DNA of 64,000 bases from Nissolia schottii (lineage: Eukaryota; Streptophyta; Magnoliopsida; Fabales; Fabaceae): NCBI GenBank assembly GCA_003254905.1, contig QANU01056683.1:24609-88608 (forward strand), given 5' to 3'. The translations under genes were made by a program, and so were the position numbers. Every line of letters starts with the position of its first letter. Positions within the stretch are counted from its first letter, which is position 1. Shown here in pieces: positions 34,501-47,140 of this stretch. A model generated the notes under the pieces. That model saw only the letters and a program-made list of their open reading frames with translations, searched no databases and was not told where the DNA came from.

Positions 34501-37500
34501 ATTATTTGCCATTGGACAAGAATGATAACCTTATGAATTGAGAATGATATCAAGGTGAGTCAAAATTCACCTGTGCTTCCAGTGCTTTCAATTTTTGGCC
34601 ACGACCATCTTGAGTTTTCTGCACTAGTCCATCGGAATTAGCCGAAAGATTCTCTACCTCATGCCACAAACGGTCCCTATCTTGCTGTCATTATCATTCC
34701 AAAATCAGTCAGTAGAGTAAAATTGACTTAATTCTTGTGTAGCACTTGAGAGATATTTAAATATAAATAAGTCCAGATTAACCTGCACTTTTCTTTTCTC
34801 TTCCTCAAGTTCCATAATTTTCTTCCCGAAGTGCTGTTTGAGTGCTTCAGTATCACTTCCAATGAGGTTCATCTCAGACTGCAAGAAAGAAAGAGATTAC
34901 AATCAAATACTCAATTCCAAAAGCTAGCTCATGGGAGGAGCGACTCTAACACACCTCACGCCCACGATTCAACATATGAAGCATGAAATTTGCAAGACTG
35001 GACATCTGCAGATGGCTCAATATCAAACACAAGAAAGGCTTTGATACCATCTTAAGAATTGAATGGGCCTAACTCAAACTAGTGCACAACTCTAGATAAC
35101 GGCTCTCTTGGCCATATTCAAAGTGATGTGACAGAAGAAAAACAGAGAAATGCATAGCAAAAGAAAATGAATTTCACCCATATAAGAAAACACCATAAAG
35201 CATACGGATCAATTAAATAACCAACTAGCGCATGCCAATATCAGTTATTTTTGTTTCACCCTTCCAAGATTGTTTGATGAAAGTTACTGAGTTGGCTAAC
35301 CACTGAGGTTGCTCCCAAGAGAGAAAACAACACACACATGGAGATCTATAGATTCACAAATTTAAATCTCTGCCATCAAATTTGAAGTTTATTACTGTAT
35401 AGAATAAATTCTAAGATGCATATTAATTATTGTGTAGAATAAACGTAAAGTTAAGAGACATTTATAACCACTTATACAATTTCAAAACAAATAATAATAA
35501 TGAAACCTCTTTCTGCTCTAAGCGCTTATTCAACTCATTCATCTCTTTATCCATGGTATTTTGCATGAGTGCATGTTCCAACTCCTTTTCTGCTTCATCA
35601 GTCTCCGCTGAATCCTCACCTAAAAAAGGGGGAAAAAAATAAGAGATAGTGTCCCAATGGTGAAGACTGAACGAGAAGCATAAATAATAGCTTCTCTCAA
35701 CATACCAAAACAAACAGAACTGGAAACTACTCTGTCTCAAATATATAATATAACAACCAAGTATCAAACCACTGCTTATTTCTATATCACTCATCTCTTG
35801 ACTCTAGTCTAATCCCTGATTACACACCTGGCGGGGGAATGAAATGAGTCAGTTATTTCCTCTCCCACTCCGCTAGGCTCCAAATTCTAATACATCATAC
35901 TTTTAAACTATAAAATTAACTTGGTAATTTTGACTCAATGCACAGATAATGTATACCTGATATACTTTCAGTCATGGGATGGTCAGATGAAATTGAGCTC
36001 TGAAAGCGCCTCTCAAGCCCATCAGTTTTCACAAGATAAATATGTCCATCCTGAGAAAAGTAAAAAAAAAAATGATATTAAGCACCATTTGTTGGTAATT
36101 TTTTAGGAAACATAATATGCCTCCATAACCGGATATAACTAGTAATGTCCTTTAAGCCCATCCAACTATGTCGATGATATTTACATTAATCAATACAAGC
36201 AAACATAACAGACAAACAGTTAAGAGTTTTTCCCATTTACATACTGGTTCATCAATTTCACATCTCTCTGCAAAAGCACGTCTGCTGCGATATTCATGAA
36301 GTTCTCGACAGAGCTCCTCATTTGTTGCCTCAAGCCAAGCAATCCTTTCCTTAAGAAACTGTAAAACAAGAGCTTCATGTTATATATCAAACCCCATTTA
36401 TCTCATGCTAATTCAAATGAAAGTTCCTGCCATGATAAATACCTGCACTTCATCAGTTGGAGATCCTCCTCGAGCACAAAGTTCAGCCTGCAAGTACTTT
36501 AACTGCTGGCGCATTTGCTGCATCTCATTGGATATCAAATCTCGATTAGCCTGTACAATTAACAACAAAGATTGTAAAATATGAAACTTGATCAGGTTGA
36601 ATTTCTCCAAGGCTAAGAATTGGACAAAGAATTTAAAGTAACAATGAATCATGGAAACTTACAACAGGCTTATTTTGAATATTGCGCGCACGATTTGCAT
36701 ATTTGAGGGTATTAAGGCTTTCCTCGGCATTGATGTCAGCAGGGCTAATGCAAGCTGGGAAAGGGGAATCATTGTGTGGTTGAAAAGCATGTCAAAATCT
36801 CAGTTTTGATCAGAAAACATAAAGTATATCTGTATCTGGAAATAATTCACCTATATTTGATACACATAATACAATATCTAGCAACTTGTGCAAAAGAAGA
36901 CATCATCTTTAATGAATCACGGTGTCCAAAGCCATCAAACACTTCTATCTGATTATTAATGACATTGATAGAAGTGTTTGACATGACAACCTTGTCTATC
37001 AAACTGCATGACGAATGTGGTTCAAATTCATCTCTTCTTTAATGAATCTAACGGACATTTTGTCAAACTGTAGCTCAACCAACATGTATGTAAACAAATA
37101 AGTTGTGTTCCTACAATCATTTTCCACTTGACCAATTTAGTCTTTCCCTTACCGTGTTCTTATTGTGACATAAAAGATTAATATAAATGGCACGTAAAAA
37201 TGGACACAATTAAGTTTTCTTAAATTATAAGATGGAAATTAAGTTTTCTTAAAATATAAGATGGAAATACTACCTCCGCTGCCCTTATAGTTTGGTGGTA
37301 GTATAATAGGAAGAAACCCAACCAAATATTAGTGGAAAAAGAACTAACCTCCTCATAGACCAAGAAGTAAATTAATGTTACCACCAGAACTTGAAATCAG
37401 TTAACAAATAATTCATACATTAATAGAAAAAGCATTGCCCATCAATAATCTGGCTTCAACATATATAAAATGAACCGAAGGAGAGTAGAGGAACATTTCA

Positions 37501-40500
37501 CATTTTCGGTGAATTGAACTTAAGGGAAAACAAGAACAGGCTTGAACACACAATTTATAGTCATGAATCATCTTTCAGCAGTGATTACCTATCATGACAG
37601 TTTTGCTATTTCCACCAAGTGAATCCTGCAACAAGGACCAGTGATTCTGGATCAAAAGATTCTTAGAGAAAGACATCAAGAAACTAAAGATAGAAGAGTG
37701 TTTAGTTCCTATCATCATAAATGGAAAATGTAAACTCACAACTCAAGCTTGCAGACTCCCATATAGAAAATACTGATAAGCAGTAGCCATTATTTTGTAA
37801 TATAAAAGTTAATTTTCTGGCACTGTATAGTTTTATTTGAATTTTTCATTATCTTCAAAGGTTTTTAAAGAGACAAATTGTACAGAAGAATGTATACGTA
37901 AGATCTTAAAGCAGTAAATTAAACTACGAACTATATAAAGAATATATGTTATGAAAGATAGTCCAGTAGAAGGAATTTTCAAGACATTTCACAATATCAT
38001 CAAAAAACAAAGCTATGGTAAATTTGATTATAAAAATGGCACAACACAAAGCAATTCATTTACGTTGACAAGTCTGAAAGTTATCCTGTTAGACACAACA
38101 CAATGACATAACTACTATATCAAACAACAAAATATTACTCTAACCTGTAAGAGTCGAGTAAGTTTGCTATCCCGATATGGGACATGCACACCGTCCTTGC
38201 GCTTTTTCTCATCTCCCAGTGCACTTATGACATTACCAAGTGCTAGAAGACCTTTATTGATGTGTATGCCTATTAACAAAAACAATTAGTTGTTATAGCT
38301 AAGTCCTCACTATTGTCAATTTCTCTTATTAAAGCAATGAGGATGACACAGTACTTTGAAACAATAATATACTCGGTGTTCAGGTTAATCATGTGTGCCA
38401 ACCTTCTTTCAAACGAAGACCATCAGAACCAGTTCTTTTAACTCGTTCAGATCCAGCTAGATCTACCAAATGGAGCTTAGCAGAAAGGTATTCTTCACCC
38501 ATATCTTCATCGGAAGAGTCATTGCTTGGAGAAAGTGAATGGAGTTTGTGCATCTGTTCAACTGTAATTGTGACGATGGCATGTGACCGACTAACACAGG
38601 AAAAGGGGAATCATAAGATGTTAGGTTATATGGATTTCTAGCGGAAACCATAAAGATCAAACTTTTTCTATGACTTAACTTTGTTGTTTGAGTTTAACTT
38701 TAAAATCCAATTGATATTATAATAAAAAGTTAGACCTACATCTACTAGGGAGAAAAAGATGAAAGGAACAATAGAAAAATCATCTTCAAGAAAAATTAGT
38801 AAGTAGAGAGCAACCCGGACCAACCTATTGATAAATAATGAATACGAATCACCAAAGAAAATTGTATTATCATTTGAGATAGATCCAAATCATTTTACAC
38901 CAGTGTAATCAGCATGAAAAAGTGCAGAGATAGAATGTTAAATTCACACCCCCTATGCCATAGTGTAAAGAAACTGCTTCAATTTTCTAACATATCCAAT
39001 ACAGAATGACAGCATTAAGCATCCTTTTTTCTACTAGGTGGAGAAGAAAGACTAAAACCTCATTATTTACCTAGACTGGATGTTCATATTTGTACTTCCT
39101 GTTGCCCTACTTAAAGAACCATGCTCCAAGCAAGCAGCCATATCCTGTAGTGTACTTACAGCAACTTCAGTTGATCCTGCCAGCGTTATGACTCCATTTG
39201 AGGTTTCGCGAATTTGTATTGGTGACTTCCCCAGAACAGTTGCTTTTCCAGAATGGCCATTAGTAGCTTCTGATTTACCCATAGATACAGTATACAACAA
39301 GTCCCTCACCTCTTCCTTCAAAATCTTCAAAATAAAGCACACAATTAAGTCCTTAAAAAGCGGAAGAATTCATCGATATATTTCATTTTTTCTAGAAAAC
39401 ACATTATCACATGGACAGCCAACCTGTTATAGCACGGTTTCAAAATAAACTGTTGCAAAGAAAATCAAGTTTTAGATGGAACAAACATCCATAAGTCAAA
39501 AAAGTTACGCAGATCCACCATGAAAGGATTTGAATTTAAAACAAAAACACCTATATATCTTTGATTATTTGACAAGAATGTGCATATGCAGACTAGCATA
39601 CAGAGTTGTGAGCAACATACCTCAATGTAGGAGACATGCAACTGAAATTCTGTCAGATGCTTTAGTGTTTCAATCTTATTGAATAAGCTATTCATAACAA
39701 GAGGAATTAATCCAGCCTGAGAATTGTCACTACAACCAGTTCCCATGGTATATGTTTTACCAGATCCTGTCTGTAGCATATACACACATGTCAAATACAA
39801 ATGATGAATAGAATTATCTTTCCCAATTTTTGAGTAGATAACATGCAAGATGGACCTCACCTGACCGTAAGCAAGTACAGTAGCGTTGTATCCTTGGAAT
39901 AAGCCATCAACCAATGGAGCAATGCATTCTTCAAACATGTCAGCTGAAGGAGATCCACCATTTCCATAAACACAATCAAATGTAAAGGAATGCGACCCGA
40001 TTTGAACCTATAGTCATCGAAAAACTACAATCAGATCCTTAGGAGCCAAGACGATAAAAAGTCCACAGGACTTCAAAGCAATATCAGTGAAACAATATCA
40101 GAAAAGTTCCAGTCCATATTTACAGTCTTCAAAGCAAGTGGATTTTATTTGCCTTCCACCATTGAATGCATGTAAATTTAACTTAACACATGCTGCAACT
40201 CACTTGATACGGTAACATTCATGCCAAAGATTATGTTTCTGTGGAGTTAAAGGCCCATGTTACTAACACTAATCCAAAGTGGGGAACAAGATTTTTGTTT
40301 TTAGGACTTCACTGACCTATAGCAATAATCGTTGTATCTCTCTGGTCTCAGTTGAATAGGGAACTTGTGTAGACGTAACTAGGGTGTCTTGACTTAAATT
40401 ACGAAAAACCACTATTATCAAATAAATTTCAGGCACTGAATAGACATGCAATGGAAACTTTTCAATTCTATGGGTCCATTTCAATGCGAGCAAGAGGAAT

Positions 40501-41306
40501 AATGGAAAAATGCTTAAAGGAGAAATCAAGCCAAAATCGGATGAGGGTATATGAACAGAACTTACAGCATGAAAGAGGAAAATGTCTCAGTTACAGGGGC
40601 ACGAGTCATGGGTGTCATGAATAAGAACACATTAATAAATAAATAAATAAATAAATAATATTGAATCAACAACCCCGACTTGTAAGACCACACTAAACAA
40701 GAAAATTTTCCACCTAGCAGGTGCACCGGGAAAAGGAATAAAAAAAAACAGCAACAGGGAAGTTATGATATGAAAAAGTAATATACTTAAGTATAAATAG
40801 TCTTTGAAACAGGACTTCTGAGAACTTTTTTTTTCCCCCTTTCTTTTACACAATGATTTATGCAAACTTACATTCATCATGATAAGTAATGAAGAAAGGA
40901 ATCACAAGACAATTTTTCTTTTCTTATTAAAAAAGAAAAAAAAAAAAAAAGGAAGAAGAATATTGTTATCTTCTAAATGATAATTACAGAGCCTCGAACA
41001 CCGGAAAGATGACGAACGCACCATTAATTAATGAACTACCCGCTATATGACAAACATAATAATAATAACCTCATAAGAAAAGTGGTTGAGAAGAAAATTA
41101 GACCTAAAAAGAAAATAAATTAAAAAAAAAAAAGAAGCAGGTTGGTGTGCGTTGGTGAAGAAGGTTAAAGAGATGAGTTTTAGTAGTACCTGGTGCTTTC
41201 CAGGTGTAACGGAAACGCATTCTCCGCAACCTTGTTGTCGTTCGTCGGCAATGAGGGGACGAATGTGAAGAGCAACTTTCACGGAGCAATTCTCCGATGT
41301 CTCCAT
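28574..41306 (-). CDS. KIN4: Kinesin-4 motor protein (FRA1/KIN-4 type), 25 coding exons
   Basis: Exons: 41306-41190, 40007-39861, 39770-39621, 39324-39071, 38590-38403, 38269-38145, 37625-37589, 36754-36663, 36550-36443, 36358-36245, 36050-35957, 35619-35507, 34878-34783, 34684-34571, 34459-34343, 34263-34183, 32855-32784, 32523-32430, 32328-32297, 31923-31826, 31733-31638, 31549-31331, 29523-29364, 29027-28875, 28786-28574. They sum to 3084 bp (1027 aa), close to Arabidopsis FRA1 (~1035). The N-terminal motor (about 8-365) has P-loop GQTGSGKT (87-94, across exons 2/3), switch I SSRSH (exons 4/5) and switch [10 protein letters not shown]. Coiled coils follow (about 370-830). The C-terminus is basic and Trp-rich ([12 protein letters not shown]). 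Known relatives move on cortical microtubules and affect cell-wall deposition. KIN-4A against KIN-4B is not resolved from sequence alone. Confidence 0.95.
29740..31262 (+). mobile_element. RTE-type LINE relic in kinesin intron 22
   Basis: Plus-strand fragments of reverse transcriptase, antisense to the host gene. They are an [19 protein letters not shown] patch (about 30010-30070), a [15 protein letters not shown] patch (about 30198-30243), the catalytic box as [11 protein letters not shown] (about 30473) and C-terminal [11 protein letters not shown] (about 31021). The catalytic box should read ADD, so one aspartate is lost. Several stops are present. The 3' end, cacgtagtgggaaaaggc followed by TTG repeats (31248-31257), is typical of plant RTE elements. 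It fills most of the 1.8-kb intron (29524-31330). Confidence 0.85.
33394..34131 (+). mobile_element. Solo LTR in kinesin intron 16
   Basis: It starts TGTTGGGTTAGTGG and ends TTTCCTAACA, with near-inverted termini. Candidate duplications CGAAA (33389-33393) and CAAAA (34132-34136) match at 4 of 5 positions. A TATA-like CCTATATAAAGGC lies at about 33715-33727. It is 738 bp with no coding content. It lies in the intron between exons 17 and 16 (32856-34182), about 50 bp from an exon. It is related to 8403-8790. Confidence 0.75.
34264..34342 (-). other. Kinesin intron 15 with a GC donor
   Basis: On the minus strand exon 15 ends ...GCTCAAAAG and the intron starts GCCAGT, and the acceptor is TTTGCAG. 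Exon phases (0/0) and the protein ([15 protein letters not shown]) need this boundary. The nearest GT, 4 bases on, would shift the frame. All the other 23 introns are GT-AG. Confidence 0.8.
40634..40656. repeat. (AAAT)n microsatellite in kinesin intron 1
   Basis: Five to six ATAA/AAAT units, perfect or nearly so. Confidence 0.9.
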
Positions 41307-41730
41307 CGGGAGAAGAAAATAAAAGAGAGACCAAAAAAGTGTGGAGAAAGGAGGGAATGGAGGTATGTAGGAATGGTTAGTTGAGGTAATTGCAGCTAAA
41401 GCAAAAGCGAAGTCTCAATGTGCGATCAGTTAGGAGGATTAGAACGAAGATAACGATGCAGCAGCAAATAGCAGCAAGAGAGAGAGAGAGGGGCGGGGAA
41501 GGAAATGGAATGTTAACAGCAAGAGAGAGAGAGAGCGAGAGAGAGTGGTGGTTGTTGACAGAAAATGAGGAAGGGAGAAAGAAATGAAAAGCGTGGTTTG
41601 GTTGATGAGCGGTTCGAAGAGTAGCGGAGCAGAAAACGCTAAGCAACAACAACACTATCAGTATCACTTTTCTTCTTCTTCACTACTTGTATGGCTATGG
41701 CGATGCGCTTTCTCTCTCTCTCTCTCTGTT
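41307..41730 (-). promoter_or_regulatory. Kinesin 5' UTR/promoter region with GA/CT tracts
   Basis: Directly upstream of the kinesin ATG. GA runs are at about 41479-41490 and 41522-41546 (plus strand, so CT on the sense strand), and a CT run is at 41709-41727. CT-rich leaders are common in plant 5' UTRs. No clear TATA box was assigned. Confidence 0.45.
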
Positions 41731-42759
41731 TCTATTTTTACTTCTTTCCTCGCAATTAACTCTGTTTCTATTTTTTATTTTTTCCCTCGTGGCAAGTCCC
41801 GACGTACAACTGTCTTTTCTCTTCCCGATCTGCCACTGCCACTCCTTCTTCCCTCCCATTTATTTTAATTTTTTTTCTATTTTTTTTGTCCTTTTTTTTT
41901 TTAAGAATGGATCCTTTACGTTGAAATATTTCATTTATTTTTATGTCAGAGGGGCATACTTTATTAATTATTAGGTGAAAGATTATATTTGATAATATAT
42001 AATAAAAAAATTAATTAAAAAGATTTATTTTTAAAAAAAATTATATTTTAAAAATTATATTTAATAATGTTTAAATATAGGACTTCATATATTATTAAAA
42101 AATAATTCTTTTAAAAAAATATATAACTTTTAATTTATTTATCACCAGCAGGGGATTGAAGGCACTTCATATCTCCAATCCTAATAAATAGTTGCAAATT
42201 TAATATTACTTTTTGATTGTCTATCAGTACGAGGTTATTACTAATTATTTGTAAGAATAAAATTAGAATAAAATTTGCACACCAAAAAATAAGTATTCCA
42301 TAAAATTCCTTTTATTATTAGTATCTAGATTAAAAAAAAAGTAAAAAGAAAAGGAATGTGTTATACTTTCTTGGCTCAATTTATGTCATTGTAAGAACTG
42401 TGAATGTTAACAAATATGAGGCCCTTATTTGACGAAGACGATTAGCTTATTTAAGAATGGATAAAATATGTTATGTTATTTTATAGAAAGTTCTAGCCAA
42501 ATAAAATAAAGTAGAAACGTTTGGAGTTGCTTAATAGATTTTTTTTATTTTTTTTTACTAAGAGTTGTTTAATTGTTTGACACTACTTTATTATATTTGA
42601 TAAATAAATAGTTGTCAAAAAATTGTGTCTTTTCTAATCCATGCTTACTACCTCAAAACACAAGTTTTATAAGTAATGAGTTTTGTTAACAAATGTGTTT
42701 AGAACATTCTTTTTTTTTTGTTGATGTGTCTTAAGGCACATGTTAAAAAATCTAAATTG
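41731..42759. other. AT-rich intergenic DNA, nothing recognised
   Basis: Long A/T runs and no ORF of interest. Confidence 0.5.
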
Positions 42760-44640
42760 AAAAGTGTACCGCTTTGGTCCAATAAATAGGCTCAAGCGAA
42801 AAGGATAGGTCCACTAGGAGGATGTGAGCCCAGAATGGTTCAAACAACACAGGTTAAAAGGATAGAGTTGAACAGTTGCAAGTGGGAACGAGACGAAGTG
42901 GTCAAGGAGAAAGCTCAGAGGATCCCACAAAACTCAGAGGATCCCTTGTTGGAGCTCGAAAGATCCCAGAATACTTGAAATGAGTAACCCCCCCAGAATC
43001 GATTAGGGCTGAAAAACCCTAGCTTGCTCAATTATAAAATGGGGGGCAATGTTAGTCTCAAGTATGTTCTAGATCTCAGACCTCAAAACTTCTAAAACCC
43101 GTTCTGACTTGGGCATCAGAGTGCCTTGCAGGTTCACCCCCCTGGTGCTTCGTGAGGAGGAAGGATCCAATCAGAGCGGAGGAAGTGTTGGAGACACGTG
43201 AGCACGTGACTGTGAAATCATCGAACAGAACATTGGCATTCATCGTGGGGCTCAGTAAACAAACACCCACCCCACTATGGTTGACACAAGAAGTGGAAAC
43301 CACGCAAATCCTCAGACCAGCCAAAACACGACCAATGGGGGAAATCACCACAGAAGACAGACCGTGAAGGAAATGTAAAAAATGATAAAAGACCTCAAGG
43401 AATAGAATCAGAGGTAGACTGATAGGGTGGAACAACTAATCAAAGAAAGGGAGGACGAGGATCAGCAATCTAGTAGACCCGAGGAAAAACAATCTTCCTA
43501 TGAAAAGGTAGCTTCTGATCGAGGCAGCCTTGAGGACCTCCCATTGATTCTGGCCCCTTTGTCGACCACATCATGAAGGTATGTCTCCCTCATAATTTTC
43601 AACTACAACTCACCTTGAAGTCATATGATGGTATGGGGGTCCTAACGTCCACCCTACTATGTTTCAGTCCATGATGTTGGTAAACGGCACCACTAATCTG
43701 ATGTTGTGCTAAACATTCACCATATTCTTGGTGGACTCCACCCTCTTGTGGTTCTCCACATTGTGGAAAAAGTTTGTGGACAATTTTGAACAGATAAGTG
43801 AGATTTTCTTAAGTCATTTCCCTCCTCTAAGGTCTATCAGAAGACATCAGACTCCCTAACATTGGTGCGACAATAACAGAATGAGTCCCTTAAATTATAT
43901 CACGTGTTACGATGTTGTGGCAAGTCAAATACTCGACCTCAACCTAGAAGTTGAACTCTACCAAATCAAACAGGGGTTGAGGCTGTAACCTTCCCTTAAT
44001 AACCTCACCTCTAACCAACCCTGCTGTATGGCCGAGTCAGAGAACGGGGTCATGGGGTTCATAGTTGTTGAAGAGCTCGAAGAAGCAGCTAGAATGAAGA
44101 GGGGAAAGGGGATGAAGCAAGCCACTAAGGAGGAAGAGGAACTTAAATGAAAGTGAGAAGGAAAAGATTGAAAGTTTAGTCGGTTGGAAACCTGAGGGAA
44201 AGGCTGAGCACGAATAGAGTTCCGTGAACGAATAGGAAAATATGATGAATATACCCTTCTGAATGCCAGTCCCAAGACAATCTTCAGATAAGTAAATTTT
44301 ATCAAGTCACCCGTGGGAGCAGGAAGACAGCAGCTACTATCGTACGTATAGTCACACTACTGACAACTGCTGGACCCTACAGGATGAGATCGAGAAATCT
44401 GTTCGGGAGGGAAGACTTTCCCAATACATTAAGAGAAGGGAAGGACCCTCATGCCCTCCTAGAAGAAGGAGGCATCAAAGTAGGGATCAAGATGGTAGCT
44501 AAGGTCGAGCTAGAAGCAGGGGTCATAGCCTGCGAAGAGGCGAAGACCTTCCTAAACGGGGTAGAGAGGCACCCCAGGAGGAGATCTGAGGAGTAATAAA
44601 TAATATATCAGGAAGATTCACAGCTGGAGGAAAGATGAGC
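42760..44640 (+). mobile_element. 5' part of a Ty3/Gypsy element: LTR end plus decayed gag
   Basis: A TATA-like CAATTATAAAATGG (about 43029) is followed by a U5-like CTGACTTGGGCATCAGAGTG (43105-43124). Then comes gag at about 43555-44640 with PFVDHIMKV, SMMLVNGTTN and WFSTLWKKFVDNFEQ patches, spread over shifted frames with stops. A late NNISGRFTAGG motif (about 44597-44630) marks the gag/protease border. Protease and pol are absent. Sequence after 44640 belongs to another LTR. This is a truncated pseudogene. Confidence 0.75.
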
Positions 44641-45601
44641 ACCGTATCTAGGATATTGCTTTTTATCATTGTTGACTTACTTTCGTTTTACTTTTTCTAT
44701 TTATATTCATCAATCTAAACCCCCCTTTTTAATTGTAATCATGGTTATCAAACTCGAGAGTTTAAGTAAACTCGTGGAGCCTCCGTAAACTCGGATCGTA
44801 ACCTCCTACGAGTTTACCTATTATTAAAAAAATATTAAAAAAATATTTTAAAAAATTATTATGCTACAAAAATATATTTAATAAAACTTGAAATTCATAA
44901 ATACATTTACCTCCATAACAAAGCACAAATAAAGATGAAATATATGAGTTCTAAGTTCAATTCATACATAATACATATAACATAATACATAGTATTGACT
45001 ACTGAACATCACAAGAAGCGAGTTTGTGACAATGATGTCTTCAATCTAGAACACTAAAGCACAAATAGCAATGCAGAGGTCACGCACCCTGGTGGGAAAG
45101 ATCCCTGAGCAAAGGATGAAATACATACGATGGATTAGCGACGGAGCACAAGCAACGACGGAGCACGATGGAGCACGATTGTAGGCGCAACTGTAAATGA
45201 TAACTCTAAAATACTTAAATGACCTAAATCTAAAAACTCATAGATATGCAAAACAATATCAAACATGTTTTGTCCCTAAAAAAAAAAAAACTGCCTTTGT
45301 GGTAAACTCGCGATTTTACCCGATTTTATGCGATTTTATACGATTTTACCCGATTTTACCCAGAAACGAGTTTACATGCGATTTAGCTCGATTTTACTAC
45401 CTAAACTCGTAAAATCGTACGATTTTACGAGTTAAAAAGCGATTTTGATAACTATGATTGTAATTATAATTGTAATTGGCTTAAAAATTGCTTCCTTAGA
45501 GACGACCTGGGTTAGCCCCTGTCCTACATTTTTGGGGTTAATTTAGTTTTATAAATTATTATTTGATTGCACACTAAAATTAACGACGTTTGTGTGTGTC
45601 A
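44641..45601 (+). mobile_element. 3' part of an LTR, split by a hAT-like element
   Basis: 44641-44739 plus 45457-45601, read as continuous, match the end of the solo LTR at 51060-51218: atattgcttt..., taattg.a..tggctt.taaattacttccttagagacgacc, and the terminal gtgtgtgtca. The LTR start is missing. Confidence 0.7.
44740..45456. mobile_element. hAT-like non-autonomous element, 717 bp, perfect 8-bp duplication
   Basis: The ends are CATGGTTATCAAACTCG and, inverted, CATAGTTATCAAAATCG. The octamer ATTGTAAT flanks both sides (44732-44739 and 45457-45464). It is inserted in an LTR whose uninterrupted sequence is known from 51060-51218. The interior has many cgattttac(c/g) repeats, densest at 45310-45440. 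No transposase. An 8-bp target suggests hAT, but the TIRs are not the common TAGGG type. Confidence 0.8.
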
Positions 45602-47140
45602 ATGTTCATTATCTCATGATGAAGCAAAGATATTGGAGATCTTTCTAACTAGTGAAGAGATTAAGAATGTGGTTTTGTTGTGTAACCCAAACAAGGCTCC
45701 TGGTACGGATGGATTTAATATGAATTTTATTCACTGTATGTGGAATGATATTAGAGAGGATTTCTGTTCGGCTATGGAAGAGTTCTTTGTTACTAAGAAG
45801 TTATCAAATGAACTTAATACAACATTAGTGGTTCTTATTCTGAAGAAAGACGATATTGTTGAGATTAGTGATTATTGCCCTATCATTATGGTTGGTTATG
45901 TCTACAAGGTCATTTCTAAAATTCTTGTGGAGCGGCTGAAAGGTGTAATGTCTGGGCCTGTTAGTGTGAGACTCAAAGTGAATTTGTGGTTGGCCATCAA
46001 ATTATGTATGAGATTCTTACCACCACTGAAGCAATTCAAAGGCCAAAAAAGAACAAGAAGGCTGTGGTAAATATGAAACTTCACTTTTGAAAGGCGTGTG
46101 ATATTGTGAGATGGTTGTTTATTGATCATGTCCTTACGCGTATGGATTGTGGGAGAAAGTTGAGAATGTAGACTATGGGGTGCATCACTTCAGCTTCAAT
46201 GTCTATCTTGTTAATGGTCTTCCGACGCAGTCATTTAATATGGAGCATGGTCTTTGGCAAGTTGATCCTATATCACTGTTTCTATTTGTCCTTGTTGCTG
46301 AGGCTCTTAACAAACTCATTGAGAGGGTTGTAGTTGATGGTAGACTTGAGTGCCTTTTTATTGGGTTTGACAGCATGCCAATCTCTTATCCCTAACTCGG
46401 TGATGATACTATTCTCTTTTTTTGGGCAAGTGAAACTATTGTAAAGGACTATATGATGCTTCTGGACATTTTTTGCTTAATATTAGATTTGTCTATCAAC
46501 TATAAGAAGTCTGTTATTATTCCCATATATTGTGATTCTCAATGGGTCCTGAGGTTGAAGAGTGCATTGGGTTGTGATGTTGCTAATTTACCCTTCACAT
46601 ATTCGGGTATCCCAGTGGGGGCTAACCCACAGTTGTTGAGAACTTGGTAGCTAGTTCTTGAGAGGATTGAATCGAAACTAAGTATGTGGAGAACATGCTA
46701 TTTTTTATCTAAAGCTGGAAGGTTAGTACTAATTAAGTCTGCAATTAACAACATGCCACTCTATTATTTGAGCATTTTTAAGATGCCCAAACAAGCTACA
46801 CAAAGAACAATTAGCATGCAAACCAGGTTTTTTTTTTGGTCCAAACAGAATGGAGAATGTGGCACTCCCTTGATTAACTAGAGTAAAATGTAATTGCCGA
46901 GAGAGCAAGGAGGGCTTAGTGTTACCGATCTTCTTGTTAAAATGTTTTCATCCTATTCAAATGGTGGTGGTACTTCACCAAGGAGGATTGTCCATCGTGG
47001 AAAAGGGTGGTTTCTTCATGCAATTTAGTTCAGTCGGTTGGTCGATCAATTATGATGCTTACTTTCTATAATAAAGGCCCATGGCATGATATTTGCAATT
47101 TGAAATTAATTGCATTTAATGCATAAAGATCAATGGTCCA
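45602..47140 (+). mobile_element. L1-type LINE reverse-transcriptase relic
   Basis: RT patches in order are NKAPGTDGFNMNF (about 45690), YKVISKILVERLKGVM (about 45902), DPISLFLFVLVAEALNKLI (about 46263), the catalytic box as LGDDTILF (about 46397), YSGIPVG (about 46600) and MWRTCYFLSKAGRLVLIKS (about 46684). They are split by stops and frame changes. Endonuclease and 3' tail are not seen. The 5' side abuts an LTR end at 45601. Confidence 0.8.
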
